Positions 46,212 through 55,169 of a stretch of 64,000 nucleotides of DNA are shown here, piece after piece (position 1 is the first letter of the stretch; every line of letters begins with the position of its first letter). Both the position numbers and the translations under genes were made by a program. The stretch is taken from NCBI RefSeq assembly GCF_036541405.1, contig NZ_JAZHFS010000008.1, positions 62,001 through 126,000 of the forward strand, written 5' to 3'. The notes under the pieces are model-generated. The model did no database searches and was not told the origin of the DNA. It was given only the letters and a program-made list of their open reading frames with translations. Source of the stretch: Clostridium_AD frigoriphilum (GTDB taxonomy: Bacteria; Bacillota; Clostridia; Clostridiales; Clostridiaceae).

Positions 46212-46376
46212 ATTCACCTAACCTTTTCAATTGTATTTCCTTGTAAATATAGTTTATTCATCAATAATAATTATACCATATTAAGCCCAAGATTTTTCAA
46301 TCAAATATATTGGTATGGGAAGTAATATACATATTAACATAAATAAACTTATAAAAGAAATCATTAAAATATATTT

Positions 46377-46418
46377 AACAAAAGAGATACTAAAATTTAA
46401 TTTAGTATCTCTTTTGTT
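46377..46418 (-). terminator. Perfect 18-bp terminator hairpin
   Basis: Arms aacaaaagagatactaaa and complement with a 6-nt loop, T-rich arm ends on both strands. It lies downstream of the apbE unit (after repeat A3) on the minus strand. Confidence 0.8.
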
Positions 46419-46505
46419 GAATACAAATTGAAACATAACAAATAATAATTGTTGTATTCTCCTAACACAATCCGCTACGAAATTTTATCATAATAGATTT
46501 ATTGT

Positions 46506-46752
46506 AAGTATTATATTTCTCAGTAGTGACTTGCAATAAGAAATGAAAAAACAATTAAAATTCTGTTTAGTAATTCTTCTTTTGCAGATATAAAATTCTC
46601 GTAAGACTGCCAGGACGGCAGTCTAGTGAACCCGAAGCAGGACGCTGAGTGTTCGCGTTAGAGAATTTTATATAAGCAAAAGATTAGAATTTCTTAATAG
46701 AATTTTTTGTTTTGAATTCTTATTGATAGGCACACATGAGAAATTTCATACT
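46506..46752 (-). repeat. Family A structured 3'-UTR repeat, copy A3
   Basis: A 247-bp imperfect palindrome ending about 10 nt from the Gx transporter stop. On the minus strand: ATTCTCTAACG, hairpin AGC-GTCCT-GCT, GGGTTCACTAG, hairpin AGACTGCC-GTCCT-GGCAGTCT, TTACGAGAAT. Same orientation as the gene it follows. Confidence 0.75.
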
Positions 46753-46762
46753 TTATCAACAT

Positions 46763-47266
46763 TTATAAACGCGGCAATATTTTTTCTAATCTACTTATTA
46801 ATATACTAGATAAAATCCCAATAAAGTATCCTGTAACAATCGCTGCAATTAATAACACCGGTAAATACACATATATTCTTAAGTCATTAATTATAAATCC
46901 TGCTACTAGTAACTGGCCTATATTATGAAATACAGCCCCACAAACACTAATTGTAGGTATACTTATGTATTTTTTTAGATACTTATAAAGTAGTATCATT
47001 ATTATATTACTAAGTATTCCTCCAGCAAGACTAAACATAAATGCTGGCATACCTCCTCCAAATATAGAACCTAATAAGGTTCTTAAAAACATTATTAGAA
47101 ATGCCTCTCTCCATCCAAGTAAAATCAATGCAACTAAGGATATTGAATTAGCAAGACCTAATTTTATACCTGGAAATAACACCGGTATCTGAGCCTCTAT
47201 TAAATAAATAACTAAAGCTATTGCAACTAATGTACTAAGCAAAACCATTCTTTTTGTCTTTGTCAT
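46763..47266 (-). CDS. Gx transporter family protein (Hpre_diP_synt_I family)
   Basis: 167-residue membrane protein with about five helices (VLLSTLVAIALVIYLIEAQI, ISLVALILLGWREAFLIMFL). The glycine motif LGSIFGGGMPAFMFSLAGG and AVFHNIGQLLVAGFI are typical. Databases often label it heptaprenyl diphosphate synthase component I, but an ECF-like transport role is more likely given the fold. It follows apbE and a NusG-II protein on one strand, the set seen in extracytoplasmic flavinylation or electron-transfer modules. TAGGTG before the ATG. Confidence 0.85.
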   Translation of the reverse strand: MTKTKRMVLLSTLVAIALVIYLIEAQIPVLFPGIKLGLANSISLVALILLGWREAFLIMFLRTLLGSIFGGGMPAFMFSLAGGILSNIIMILLYKYLKKYISIPTISVCGAVFHNIGQLLVAGFIINDLRIYVYLPVLLIAAIVTGYFIGILSSILISRLEKILPRL

Positions 47267-47290
47267 ATTTACACCTACATCTTTTTAATT

Positions 47291-47677
47291 TTAAAATGTC
47301 CCACCATCTATGCCATCATTTTTTTCTGCCTGAATATTAATTATAAGTTTATAAGGTAAACATACAATTATCTCACCCGGCTTTGAAATCCAACCACTTT
47401 TTACACATTCCTTGTGAGGACAATCGGCATCTTTTACACTAATACTATTATGCTTAACTGCTATAACATTATAATGACCATTATCCGTTTTTAAAGTGAA
47501 CTCTTGTGGCTCTACTACCTTACTTAAATCAATAGTTTTAATTACCGTGCCTGCACGCTTAATAACTGCAATATTTTCTGAACCTTTAATTGAGTTTTTG
47601 TATATTAAAGTAGCACCTATTGTTATTAACACAATAATCAAAAGTATTATTCCAACTATCTTATCGCCCTTTTTCAT
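47291..47677 (-). CDS. NusG domain II-containing exported protein
   Basis: 128 residues. An N-terminal helix IVGIILLIIVLITIGATLIY anchors it, and the rest is the small beta-barrel called NusG domain II, here extracytoplasmic. It contains the marker DADCPHKECVKSGWISKPGEIIVCLPYKL with three Cys. It overlaps the end of apbE by 17 nt, so the pair is translationally coupled. Probable accessory of the flavin-transfer module; whether the cysteines bind a cofactor is unknown. Confidence 0.87.
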   Translation of the reverse strand: MKKGDKIVGIILLIIVLITIGATLIYKNSIKGSENIAVIKRAGTVIKTIDLSKVVEPQEFTLKTDNGHYNVIAVKHNSISVKDADCPHKECVKSGWISKPGEIIVCLPYKLIINIQAEKNDGIDGGTF

Positions 47678-48671
47678 AAGTAAACTCCTTACTTGTTAAT
47701 TTAAAATTGTCTTTAAGTCCTGGAGTAATGTATACTTTTTTATCCTTTGTTACAAAAATAGCCTCTACACCTTTAATAGACTCTACCAATTTAAGACCTT
47801 TATCGAGCCCCATGATATAAGTACTTGTAGACAGTGCATCTCCATCCACTGACTTATCTGATACTATAGTTGTACTTATAAGACTTTGCTGAGCTGGATA
47901 TCCAGTCTTTGGATCAAATATGTGATGATACCTTATGCCATCCTTTATAAAAAATCTTTCATAGTTACCTGATGTAACTATTGATTTATCAGTAACACTA
48001 ATCGTTCCCAAGTATTCACCACGTGTACTTAATGGATTTTGTATCCCCACATTCCAATCTTTACCATCGGGATTGCTTCCTATAGTATAAACATTACCAC
48101 CTAAATTTATAATAGCACTACTAATTTTATTGTTTAATAAAACCTTTTTAACCTCATCAGCAGTATATCCCTTTGCTATAGCGCCGAGGTCTATAGCTTG
48201 ATTCTTTCGTTTTAATTTAACCGTCAAATTTTTCTTATCTAAAACAATGTCTTTATAATTAACTAACTTTAATTTATCATCAATTTCAGTTTTCGAAGGT
48301 ACTCTCTCCTTATCTGTTCCTATACCCCAAAGCCCTACAATTGGCTCTATTGTTACATCAAGGGCACCACCAGTTAATTTACTGTATTGAACTGATTTTT
48401 CTATTACCGAATATGTGTCTTCACTAAGTTTTTGTCCTGAAATTCCAGCTTTCGCATTTAATTTAGAAATTTCAGAAGTTTTAACGTTAACAGACATTTT
48501 ACTTTCTATATTACTTATTCTTTTTAAAACCAATGCTGTTGCTGTTTCCGCATTTTTACCATATATCTTAAAGTTCATAATTGTCCCCATCATATATGTT
48601 TCTTTTTCAACCGGTTCATCATTTGTTGCACAAGATATTAAGAATGTTGGAATAATTAATAGTAAAAGCAA
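47661..48671 (-). CDS. apbE: FAD:protein FMN transferase ApbE (lipoprotein)
   Basis: Extracytoplasmic enzyme that attaches FMN from FAD to Thr of redox proteins such as Rnf or Nqr subunits. The lipobox is IPTFLISCAT. Family features are ETYMMGTIMNFKIYGKN, GGALDVTIEPIVGLWG, AIDLGAIAKGYTADEVK, SAIINLGGNVYTIG, YHHIFDPKTGYPAQ and the Mg-binding VDGDALSTSTYIMG. A TTG at 48671 is the first standard start, but it leaves the signal peptide without its basic n-region. IKKLHK is encoded just upstream and is preceded by GGTGAG, so translation may begin at the AUA at 48698. Co-located with NusG-II and Gx genes. Confidence 0.93.
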   Translation of the reverse strand: MLLLLIIPTFLISCATNDEPVEKETYMMGTIMNFKIYGKNAETATALVLKRISNIESKMSVNVKTSEISKLNAKAGISGQKLSEDTYSVIEKSVQYSKLTGGALDVTIEPIVGLWGIGTDKERVPSKTEIDDKLKLVNYKDIVLDKKNLTVKLKRKNQAIDLGAIAKGYTADEVKKVLLNNKISSAIINLGGNVYTIGSNPDGKDWNVGIQNPLSTRGEYLGTISVTDKSIVTSGNYERFFIKDGIRYHHIFDPKTGYPAQQSLISTTIVSDKSVDGDALSTSTYIMGLDKGLKLVESIKGVEAIFVTKDKKVYITPGLKDNFKLTSKEFTYEKGR

Positions 48672-48936
48672 ACAACTAATTTTATGTAATTTTTTTATGT
48701 TAACTCACCGCCTCAAACTTGTCTTTAAATATATTATACCATAAACATAATTCAAATAAACTCCCCACCTTAGCTTGTAATATATGGATTTAACACTAAG
48801 TATTATATTAAATTTTCCTTTACTATTTCTAATATCCTTATACTGTTTAATCCTTTCACTGCCATAAGATGTTATAAATTGCATATATAAAAAACATGTG
48901 TTATACTGATAAAAAATTTACAGAATTTAAGTTTTT

Positions 48937-48965
48937 TTGAAGTATCATTTTTCTATATATATAAT
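48937..48965 (+). promoter_or_regulatory. Probable sigma-A promoter of the folate cyclo-ligase gene
   Basis: TTGAAG, 17-nt spacer, TATAAT, 23 nt before the start codon. It is the only clear signal in the 317-base gap between apbE and this divergent gene. Confidence 0.6.
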
Positions 48966-48988
48966 GTACTAATTTATGGGAGGTACTT

Positions 48989-49570
48989 ATGAAAGATACC
49001 CTTAAGAATAATTTAAGAAAAAATATGCTCATTATAAGAAAAAATATGACTGATCAAAGTGTATCCGCTTTTAGTTTGAAAATTATGGACACAATTATCA
49101 GCTTACCGCAATTTATAAATTGCAAAAATATAATGTTGTACATGAGTTTTAATAATGAAGTGGATACATACAATCTTGCTACGTGGTGTCTTAACAATAA
49201 TAAAACGGTGATTGCACCATATTGCATAAAATCCAGTCATAAAATAGTACCTTTTATAATAAATAACCTTACAAATGATCTTTCTAAATCTACCTTTGGT
49301 ATTATGGAGCCAAAATATGATATATTAATGAAGGCAAATATTGAAAATATAGATTTAATAATAGTTCCTGGTGTAGTATTTGACGAAGATTGCAATAGAA
49401 TTGGTTTCGGTGCTGGTTATTATGATAGATTTCTATCTATGAAAGCAAAGGACACGATTGCTATTGGCATAGCTTATGACTATCAAATAATTGATAAAGT
49501 TCCAACTGATGAGTATGATGTGCCGCTTAATTTGATAATAACTGAAAAAAGAATAATATCTTTGAAATAG
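48989..49570 (+). CDS. 5-formyltetrahydrofolate cyclo-ligase
   Basis: Converts 5-formyl-THF to 5,10-methenyl-THF with ATP, returning stored folate to one-carbon metabolism. Family features are the basic N-terminus KNNLRKNMLIIRKNM that binds ATP phosphate, MLYMSFNNEVDTY, TFGIMEP and the C-terminal signature IIVPGVVFDEDCNRIGFGAGYYDRFL, then IGIAYDYQII and DVPLNLIITE. 193 residues. GGGAGG precedes the ATG. Confidence 0.94.
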   Translation: MKDTLKNNLRKNMLIIRKNMTDQSVSAFSLKIMDTIISLPQFINCKNIMLYMSFNNEVDTYNLATWCLNNNKTVIAPYCIKSSHKIVPFIINNLTNDLSKSTFGIMEPKYDILMKANIENIDLIIVPGVVFDEDCNRIGFGAGYYDRFLSMKAKDTIAIGIAYDYQIIDKVPTDEYDVPLNLIITEKRIISLK

Positions 49571-49636
49571 AAAATTATAAGCATTCTTGTAACATAATTA
49601 CTATATTTTATTATACTGATGTTGGAGGTGATCCCT

Positions 49637-50365
49637 TTGGAAAAGAAAATAGCTGCTTTTTTTGATATTGATGGCACCCTTTATAGGGAAAGTTTAATGA
49701 CAGAGGTATTCAAAAAATTAATTAAAAGCGAACTAATAGAAAATGATAAATGGTACAAAGAAGTAAAACCCTATTATGTTAAATGGGATAAACGAATAGG
49801 AAATTATGATAATTACCTACTTAAAATGGCTGATATTTATACCGAGGCTATAATTGGACTTCATAGGTCTCAAATTGAGTTTATCGCTAGTCAAATTATA
49901 AAACAAAAAGGAGACAGGGTTTATACCTATACTCGTGATAGAATTAAGTGGCATAAGAGTCAAGGCCATATAATTATCACCATATCAGGTAGTCCCATCG
50001 AGCTTGTACGTGAAATGTCTATAAAATATGGATTTGATGATTACGTAGGAACAAAATATGAATTGAACGAACATAATATGTATACTGGTGGCATTGTTCC
50101 TATGTGGGACAGCGTTAGTAAAAAAGCTTCAATAGAATACTTTGTGGATAAATATAATATTGATTTGAATAAAAGTTATGCTTACGGAGATACTTCAGGA
50201 GATTTCACCATGTTAAAATTAATTCGTCACCCTGTAGCTGTAAACCCTACCAAAGAACTTCTAATAAATATTCTAGACAATAAGGAGTTAAAAGAGAAGA
50301 TTAATATAATGGTAGAAAGAAAAGATGTTGTTTATAGGCTGCTTCCAGAACATATCCACATATAA
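49637..50365 (+). CDS. HAD-IB family hydrolase (SerB-like phosphatase)
   Basis: Cytoplasmic phosphatase of the HAD superfamily, subfamily IB. Motif I is FFDIDGTLYRE with the nucleophile and acid Asp, motif II TISGSPIELV, the motif III Lys is in SVSKKASIEYF and motif IV is GDTSGDFTMLKL. The alpha-helical cap between motif I and II matches IB members that act on phosphoserine-like or lipid phosphates. Start set at TTG 49637 since GGAGGTGA lies 8 nt before; the ATG at 49619 precedes the SD. 242 residues. A perfect palindromic terminator follows. Confidence 0.85.
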   Translation: MEKKIAAFFDIDGTLYRESLMTEVFKKLIKSELIENDKWYKEVKPYYVKWDKRIGNYDNYLLKMADIYTEAIIGLHRSQIEFIASQIIKQKGDRVYTYTRDRIKWHKSQGHIIITISGSPIELVREMSIKYGFDDYVGTKYELNEHNMYTGGIVPMWDSVSKKASIEYFVDKYNIDLNKSYAYGDTSGDFTMLKLIRHPVAVNPTKELLINILDNKELKEKINIMVERKDVVYRLLPEHIHI

Positions 50366-50404
50366 CTTTTTCTTTATTTTCGATAAAATATACTTTATTT
50401 CACC

Positions 50405-50440
50405 AAAATACTACTATATAATATTATATAGTAGTATTTT
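50405..50440 (+). terminator. Perfect 36-bp palindromic terminator
   Basis: Arms aaaatactactatataat and complement with no spacer, followed by ATTTTTT. It ends the HAD gene 40 nt after its stop. Confidence 0.8.
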
Positions 50441-50488
50441 ATTTTTTGGAATTATCAAACTATATTTTATTTTAAAAGGAGTTATATT

Positions 50489-51568
50489 ATGTTAAAAGAT
50501 TTATTTATTAATTCGACAATACTAATCTCTTTTATTTTTATAATTAGCCAAATATTTAAAAATGAAATTTTAAGCTTATCAATATCATATAAATACAAAT
50601 TTTTATTTGGACTAACTCAAGGAGTCCTAGGTATTATATTAATGTTATTTACCATCCACATTAACCCTAAAGTTATTATGGATCTTCGACATATTCCAAT
50701 ACTACTTGCAGCTTTTTATGGTGGTGGATTTGCCTCAATTATTGCTGGCATCACCATTGCACTATTTAGGATTAGCTACTTTGGCGTTAGTACCCCCGCT
50801 ATAATAGCATCTATTAATATGCTTAATGTTGCAATTGCTTGTGCTATTATATCAAGGATGAATTTAAAAGGATTTAGAAAATGGATGTATATGAACATTA
50901 TAAGCTCCTTATTTATTACTTCTACATTCTTATTAATTATTAAAAATTCAATAATACTTCGCAATACTCTTATTTATTTTTGGATAGCTTCTATAATTAT
51001 TGGAACTCTAGCATATTATATTTCAAACTACATGAATATTTCAATCAAATTACTTGATAGATTAGAACATGAGTCAACTATAGATTTTCTTACTGGCTTA
51101 AGTAACGTTAGACAATATGATAATGCCCTAAATACATCTTTTTTAAATGTTAGAAATAGAAACGAACACTTATCTATTCTTATAATAGACATAGATTTTT
51201 TTAAAAAAGTAAATGACACTTATGGTCATTTGGCTGGTGATGCCGTATTAAAACAATTAGGGATTGTATTATCTACCTCTTCTAGAAGTTTTGATGTTGT
51301 ATCTAGAATAGGAGGCGAAGAATTTTCTGTTATATTACATGATTGTCCAACCAATCAATCCATGGAAGTTGCAGAGCGCCTAAGATCAGACGTTGAACTC
51401 AATGAATTTATTCTCCCAGATGAAACTAAAATTAATATATGTGTTTCCATAGGCTCTGCCACCTACCCCGATAACGTAAACAATTTAGAAAACCTAGTTC
51501 ATGAGGCTGATACTGCATTATACGCTGCTAAACATTCTGGAAGAAACAAAGTATGTCATCCAGAATAA
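50489..51568 (+). CDS. Membrane diguanylate cyclase (5TM-LYT sensor plus GGDEF)
   Basis: Synthesises c-di-GMP from GTP. The first 185 residues have about six helices of the 5TM-5TMR_LYT type, with the marker MDLRHIPILLAAFYGGGFAS, a putative ligand-sensing unit. The GGDEF domain starts near TIDFLTGLSNVRQYD, with IIDIDFFKKVNDTYGHLAGD and active-site GGEEF. An RSFD sequence lies five residues before GGEEF, a canonical RxxD inhibitory site, so product feedback is expected. AAAGGAG before the ATG. Single gene. Confidence 0.93.
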   Translation: MLKDLFINSTILISFIFIISQIFKNEILSLSISYKYKFLFGLTQGVLGIILMLFTIHINPKVIMDLRHIPILLAAFYGGGFASIIAGITIALFRISYFGVSTPAIIASINMLNVAIACAIISRMNLKGFRKWMYMNIISSLFITSTFLLIIKNSIILRNTLIYFWIASIIIGTLAYYISNYMNISIKLLDRLEHESTIDFLTGLSNVRQYDNALNTSFLNVRNRNEHLSILIIDIDFFKKVNDTYGHLAGDAVLKQLGIVLSTSSRSFDVVSRIGGEEFSVILHDCPTNQSMEVAERLRSDVELNEFILPDETKINICVSIGSATYPDNVNNLENLVHEADTALYAAKHSGRNKVCHPE

Positions 51569-51615
51569 CTTTGCAATGAAAGTTCACTAATACGTTGCTA
51601 AACAATTAATAATTT

Positions 51616-51643
51616 TTAAGAGAAGCTAAATGACTTCTCTTAA
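51616..51643. terminator. Hairpin between convergent genes
   Basis: Ten-base-pair arms ttaagagaag/cttctcttaa with an 8-nt loop. T tracts are short, so it is probably a weak terminator shared by the diguanylate cyclase and the lipoprotein gene. Confidence 0.55.
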
Positions 51644-51651
51644 TTCATAAG

Positions 51652-52128
51652 TTATTTTCTCATCATAAATACTTCCTTATAATTTATATCCTTGTATACT
51701 CTCTCCAATTCATTAATAAGTTTTGCGTCTTTATAGTCGTACACAGATATAGCAGTGTCTGTACCCCTTTCATACAAACATAACTGATTTTTAGATACTT
51801 GAATTGAATATATATATTTACCCGTGTCATCTCTTAACCGAATATCATAATCACCATTATTTACTTCTTGATTACCTTCTGTACAACTTAGTGTCTTAAT
51901 ATACTTCACTATACTTTCCATATCTTGTTTTTTTGTAACTGTTTTTATTCTACCTAATTCTTTATTTTCACTTCTTATAGTGTAATTTGAAAATTCAATA
52001 CTTTTAGCTGAGGCTATTGGAATATTCTCAAATGGCGTTACCATTTGTTTACTCTCTTGTTTTGCACATGCAGTAAGTAAAAAAATTAACCAAACACTAA
52101 TTACAATAAGTATAAACCTCTTTTTCAA
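51652..52128 (-). CDS. Putative lipoprotein, unknown function
   Basis: 158 residues. MKKRFILIVISVWLIFL then LTACAKQ is a clear lipoprotein signal. The mature part is beta-rich (IEFSNYTIRSENKELGRIKT, DYDIRLRDDTGKYIYSIQVS), a small single domain recalling beta-sandwich or cystatin-like lipoproteins of Firmicutes. The TTG at 52128 is 6 nt after GGGGGTG; the GTG at 52137 would overlap it. No family named. Confidence 0.72.
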   Translation of the reverse strand: MKKRFILIVISVWLIFLLTACAKQESKQMVTPFENIPIASAKSIEFSNYTIRSENKELGRIKTVTKKQDMESIVKYIKTLSCTEGNQEVNNGDYDIRLRDDTGKYIYSIQVSKNQLCLYERGTDTAISVYDYKDAKLINELERVYKDINYKEVFMMRK

Positions 52129-52241
52129 AACAGCCACCCCCCCTAAATTTTGTATTTTTGAGTAACCTTATCTAATCATACAGCATATCACTATAATTAT
52201 TCAATTATTCAACAAAAATATATAAAAATTGCTTCTCTAAC

Positions 52242-52442
52242 TTAATTCCTTTTTCCCTCTTTAACCTGCACATAAAAAGATACTACTGTCGCTACGAGTA
52301 TAACAAGGCATACTAAGTCATAAAGAATAGAAAACATTGCAGATTTAGGACTATTATCAAAAATACCCCTAAAAAAAAGCATAAAATTAAGGCATAAACT
52401 TAGAATCAAAGCTAAGTTTATAGTATATTTCTTTTTAACCAA
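52242..52442 (-). CDS. Small two-helix membrane protein, unknown function
   Basis: 66 residues with two hydrophobic segments, YTINLALILSLCLNFMLFF and LYDLVCLVILVATVVSFYV. Start set at TTG 52442: GGAGG lies 8 nt upstream, inside the longer frame that begins at 52457. Just upstream of the lipoprotein in the same direction. Function unknown. Confidence 0.66.
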   Translation of the reverse strand: MVKKKYTINLALILSLCLNFMLFFRGIFDNSPKSAMFSILYDLVCLVILVATVVSFYVQVKEGKRN

Positions 52443-52585
52443 AAGTCGCACCTCCATATATATTAGTTAAATTATATCATTATTGGGAATCTTGTGTATA
52501 TATTTTTAAAAATGGAATAAATAATTTAAGTCTAATTTCAAAATTCAAGGTAGTATATTATAGATATACAGATACTTCAAATCAA

Positions 52586-52620
52586 CTTAGGGGTACATAA
52601 CAATGTTATGTACCCCTAAG
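52586..52620. terminator. Strong 16-bp hairpin downstream of the repeat array
   Basis: Perfect arms cttaggggtacataac/gttatgtacccctaag with a 3-nt loop, AATATTTTTG on the plus side. It is isolated from any plus-strand gene. It may terminate riboflavin-operon transcripts reading through the repeats, although the minus flank is not T-rich. Confidence 0.55.
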
Positions 52621-52658
52621 AATATTTTTGATACCTGTTTAAAATCGTATTTATTTCA

Positions 52659-53182
52659 AGTATGTAATTTCTCCGAAGGGCTTGCACTATGAAATATAGA
52701 ACCTATTGAAATTCAATTTAGAAATTCTTTTTTTACGAATATAAAATTCTCGTAATCTTTCCAGCGATACAAGCAATGACTGAAAATTTCAGTATGTATT
52801 TTCTCCAAGTGACTTGCAATAGAAGTGCAGTAACTATTAAATTTTCATTTAGAAATTCTTCTTTTACGTATATGAAATTCTCGTGAGACTCACAGGGATA
52901 CAAACAATGACTGATAATTTAGTATGTAATTTCTCCGAAGAACTTGCTATACGAGACGCAGAAGCTATTGAAATTTGATTTAGTAATTCTTCATTTGCGA
53001 ATGTAAAATCCTCGTAATCTTTCCAGCGATACAACCACTGACTGAGAATTTAGCATGTAATTTCTCCAAAAGACTTGCACTATGAAATGTAGAAGCTATT
53101 GAAATTCAATTTAGAAATTCTTTTTTTACGAATATAAAATTCTCGTAAGACTCACCGGGATACAAACAGTGACTGATAATTT
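52659..53182 (-). repeat. Tandem array of four 131-bp family A half-elements
   Basis: Four head-to-tail units starting at 52659, 52791, 52921 and 53052, spaced 130-132 bp. Each begins agtatgtaatttctcc (with small variations) and matches the distal arm of family A through ttttacgaatataaaattctcgtaa. Each then switches to a unit-specific tail with gatacaa...tgactga. The fifth repeat in the series is the complete A5 element. Units 3 and the start of A5 are nearly identical, and units 1 and 4 share another variant, implying block duplication. Confidence 0.72.
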
Positions 53183-53427
53183 AGTATGTAATTTCTCCGA
53201 AGAACTTGCTATACGAGACGCAGAAGCTATTGAAATTTGATTTAGTAATTCTTCATTTGCCTATATAAAATTATCGTAAGCTTGCCAGGACGGCAAGCTA
53301 GCGAACCTGAGGCAGGACGCCGAATGTGAGCGTTAGATAATATTATATTTGCAAATGATTAGAATTACTTAACCAAATTTCCTAGTTTCAAGTTCGTTTG
53401 CAAGGTCATAGGAGAAATTTCATACTT
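53183..53427 (-). repeat. Family A structured 3'-UTR repeat, copy A4 (end of the array)
   Basis: A 245-bp element whose end lies about 6 nt from the ribH stop. The minus-strand core is ATTATCTAACG, hairpin GGC-GTCCT-GCC, AGGTTCGCTAG, hairpin AGCTTGCC-GTCCT-GGCAAGCT, TTACGATAAT. Both the outer stem (ATTATC/GATAAT) and the first hairpin differ from A2/A3 with pairing preserved. Same orientation as ribH. Confidence 0.76.
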
Positions 53428-53432
53428 TTACC

Positions 53433-53894
53433 TTATATTTCTTTTAATAAATTCGCCATTTCTATTGCAGTTACTGCAGCATCATAACCTTTGTTACCTG
53501 CCTTAGTGCCAGCTCTTTCAATAGCCTGCTCAATATTTTCAGTAGTAAGTACACCAAAAATAACTGGAACTCCAGTCTCAAGTGTTACACTTGCAATTCC
53601 CTTAGTAACCTCACCAGATACATATTCATAATGAGATGTAGCTCCCCTTATTACTGCTCCTAAACATATTACAGCATCATACTTACCAGACTTAGCCATT
53701 TTTTTTGCAACTAAAGGAATTTCAAAAGCACCAGGAACCCATGCAATTTCAACTTCTTCTTCCTCTACGCCATGACGTTTTAAGCCATCTAATGCACCTG
53801 ATAATAATTTTCCACCTATGAATTCATTAAATCTTGCTACGATAATTCCGAATTTCAAACCTTGTGCTACTAATTTACCTTCATATACTTTCAT
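53433..53894 (-). CDS. ribH: 6,7-dimethyl-8-ribityllumazine synthase
   Basis: Condenses the ribBA and ribD products to lumazine, the substrate of riboflavin synthase. Signatures are IVARFNEFIGGKLLSGA at the N-terminus, WVPGAFEIPLVAKKMA, VICLGAVIRGATSHYEYV and VPVIFGVLTTENIEQAIERAG. 153 residues, normal for the capsid-forming enzyme. Last gene of the rib operon, 81 nt after ribBA. GGAGG before the ATG. Confidence 0.97.
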   Translation of the reverse strand: MKVYEGKLVAQGLKFGIIVARFNEFIGGKLLSGALDGLKRHGVEEEEVEIAWVPGAFEIPLVAKKMAKSGKYDAVICLGAVIRGATSHYEYVSGEVTKGIASVTLETGVPVIFGVLTTENIEQAIERAGTKAGNKGYDAAVTAIEMANLLKEI

Positions 53895-53975
53895 CTTTAT
53901 TCCTCCGATTAATTTATTATTTTATATATTATGTTTTAACTTATTTCTTATTTTAATATTATATTTATTTAACTC

Positions 53976-55169
53976 CTAATATAAATGACCCATTTTTTCT
54001 TTTTTAGTTCTTAAATAAAATTCATCTTTTTCATTATGATTCATAACAATAGGTACTCTTTCAACTATATCAATACCATAACCTGAAATACCAGTTATTT
54101 TCTTAGGATTATTAGTCATAAGTCTTATCTTTGTAGCACCTAAAAGTTCCAATATTTGTGTTCCAATTCCATAATCTCTCATATCAACTGGGAATCCTAA
54201 AGCTAAATTCGCTTCTGCAGTATCCATTCCTTTATCTTGAAGATTATATGCCCTTAACTTATTTATTAATCCTATTCCACGTCCTTCTTGCCTCATGTAA
54301 AGCATGATTCCATTATCCTCTTTTGATATAGCTTTCATTGCTGCATCATATTGTTCCCCGCAATCACATCTCATAGATCCTAATGCATCACCAGTAAGAC
54401 ATTCAGAATGTACCCTAACAAGTACTGATTCACTGCTTTTTACGTCGCCTTTAACTAATGCTACATGATGTTCTCCATTTATCTTATTTACAAATCCATA
54501 AATAGTGAATTGTCCATATCTAGTTGGCATTTCTGCCTGCGTAACCATTTCTACAAGGCATTCAGTTTTTCTTCTATAAGCAATTAAGTCAACTATAGTA
54601 ATTATCTTTAAATCATGTATTTTCACATAATCCATAAGCTGTGGAACCCTAGCCATTGATCCATCTTCATTCATTATTTCGCAAATTACGCCTGCAGGAT
54701 ATAAGCCAGCCATTCTTGCTAAATCCACTGCCGCTTCTGTATGACCACCTCTCTCTAGTACTCCACCCTTTTTAGATGCTAATGGAAATACATGACCTGG
54801 GCTATTAAAATCTTTTGCTGTTGAATCGGGGTCTATTACCTTTAATATAGTAGTTGCTCTTTCTGCTGCAGATATACCAGTAGTCGCAGTTGTAATATCA
54901 ATTGACACAGAAAAAGCTGTTCCATGTACATCAGTATTGTTTACTACCATAGGATTTATATTAAGTTTATCTAATCTTTCTTTAACTATAGGCATACATA
55001 TAAGTCCACGTGCATATTTTGCCATAAAGTTTATATTTGCCTGAGTAGCTTTTTCGGCAGCTATTATTATATCTCCTTCATTTTCTCTGTCCTCATCATC
55101 TACAACAACAACCATTTTTCCATTTTTAATATCCTCTAAAGCTTCTTCAATAGTACTAAATTTATACAT
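53976..55169 (-). CDS. ribBA: Bifunctional DHBP synthase / GTP cyclohydrolase II
   Basis: Provides both riboflavin precursors. The N-terminal DHBP synthase has MVVVVDDEDRENEGDIIIAA, FMAKYARGLICMP and FNSPGHVFPL with RGGHTEAAVDL. The C-terminal cyclohydrolase II has VLVRVHSECLTGDALGSMRCDCGEQ, with the zinc cysteines, and RQEGRGIGLINKLRAY. 397 residues. GGGGTGGAG before the ATG, which overlaps the end of a small repeat ORF by 8 nt. Confidence 0.97.
   Translation of the reverse strand: MYKFSTIEEALEDIKNGKMVVVVDDEDRENEGDIIIAAEKATQANINFMAKYARGLICMPIVKERLDKLNINPMVVNNTDVHGTAFSVSIDITTATTGISAAERATTILKVIDPDSTAKDFNSPGHVFPLASKKGGVLERGGHTEAAVDLARMAGLYPAGVICEIMNEDGSMARVPQLMDYVKIHDLKIITIVDLIAYRRKTECLVEMVTQAEMPTRYGQFTIYGFVNKINGEHHVALVKGDVKSSESVLVRVHSECLTGDALGSMRCDCGEQYDAAMKAISKEDNGIMLYMRQEGRGIGLINKLRAYNLQDKGMDTAEANLALGFPVDMRDYGIGTQILELLGATKIRLMTNNPKKITGISGYGIDIVERVPIVMNHNEKDEFYLRTKKEKMGHLY

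Noticed and set aside
52659..53427. Regular tandem repeats resembling a CRISPR array
   Set aside because: The period is 131 bp with similarity spread across the whole unit, no short identical repeats alternate with unique spacers, and no cas genes are present.
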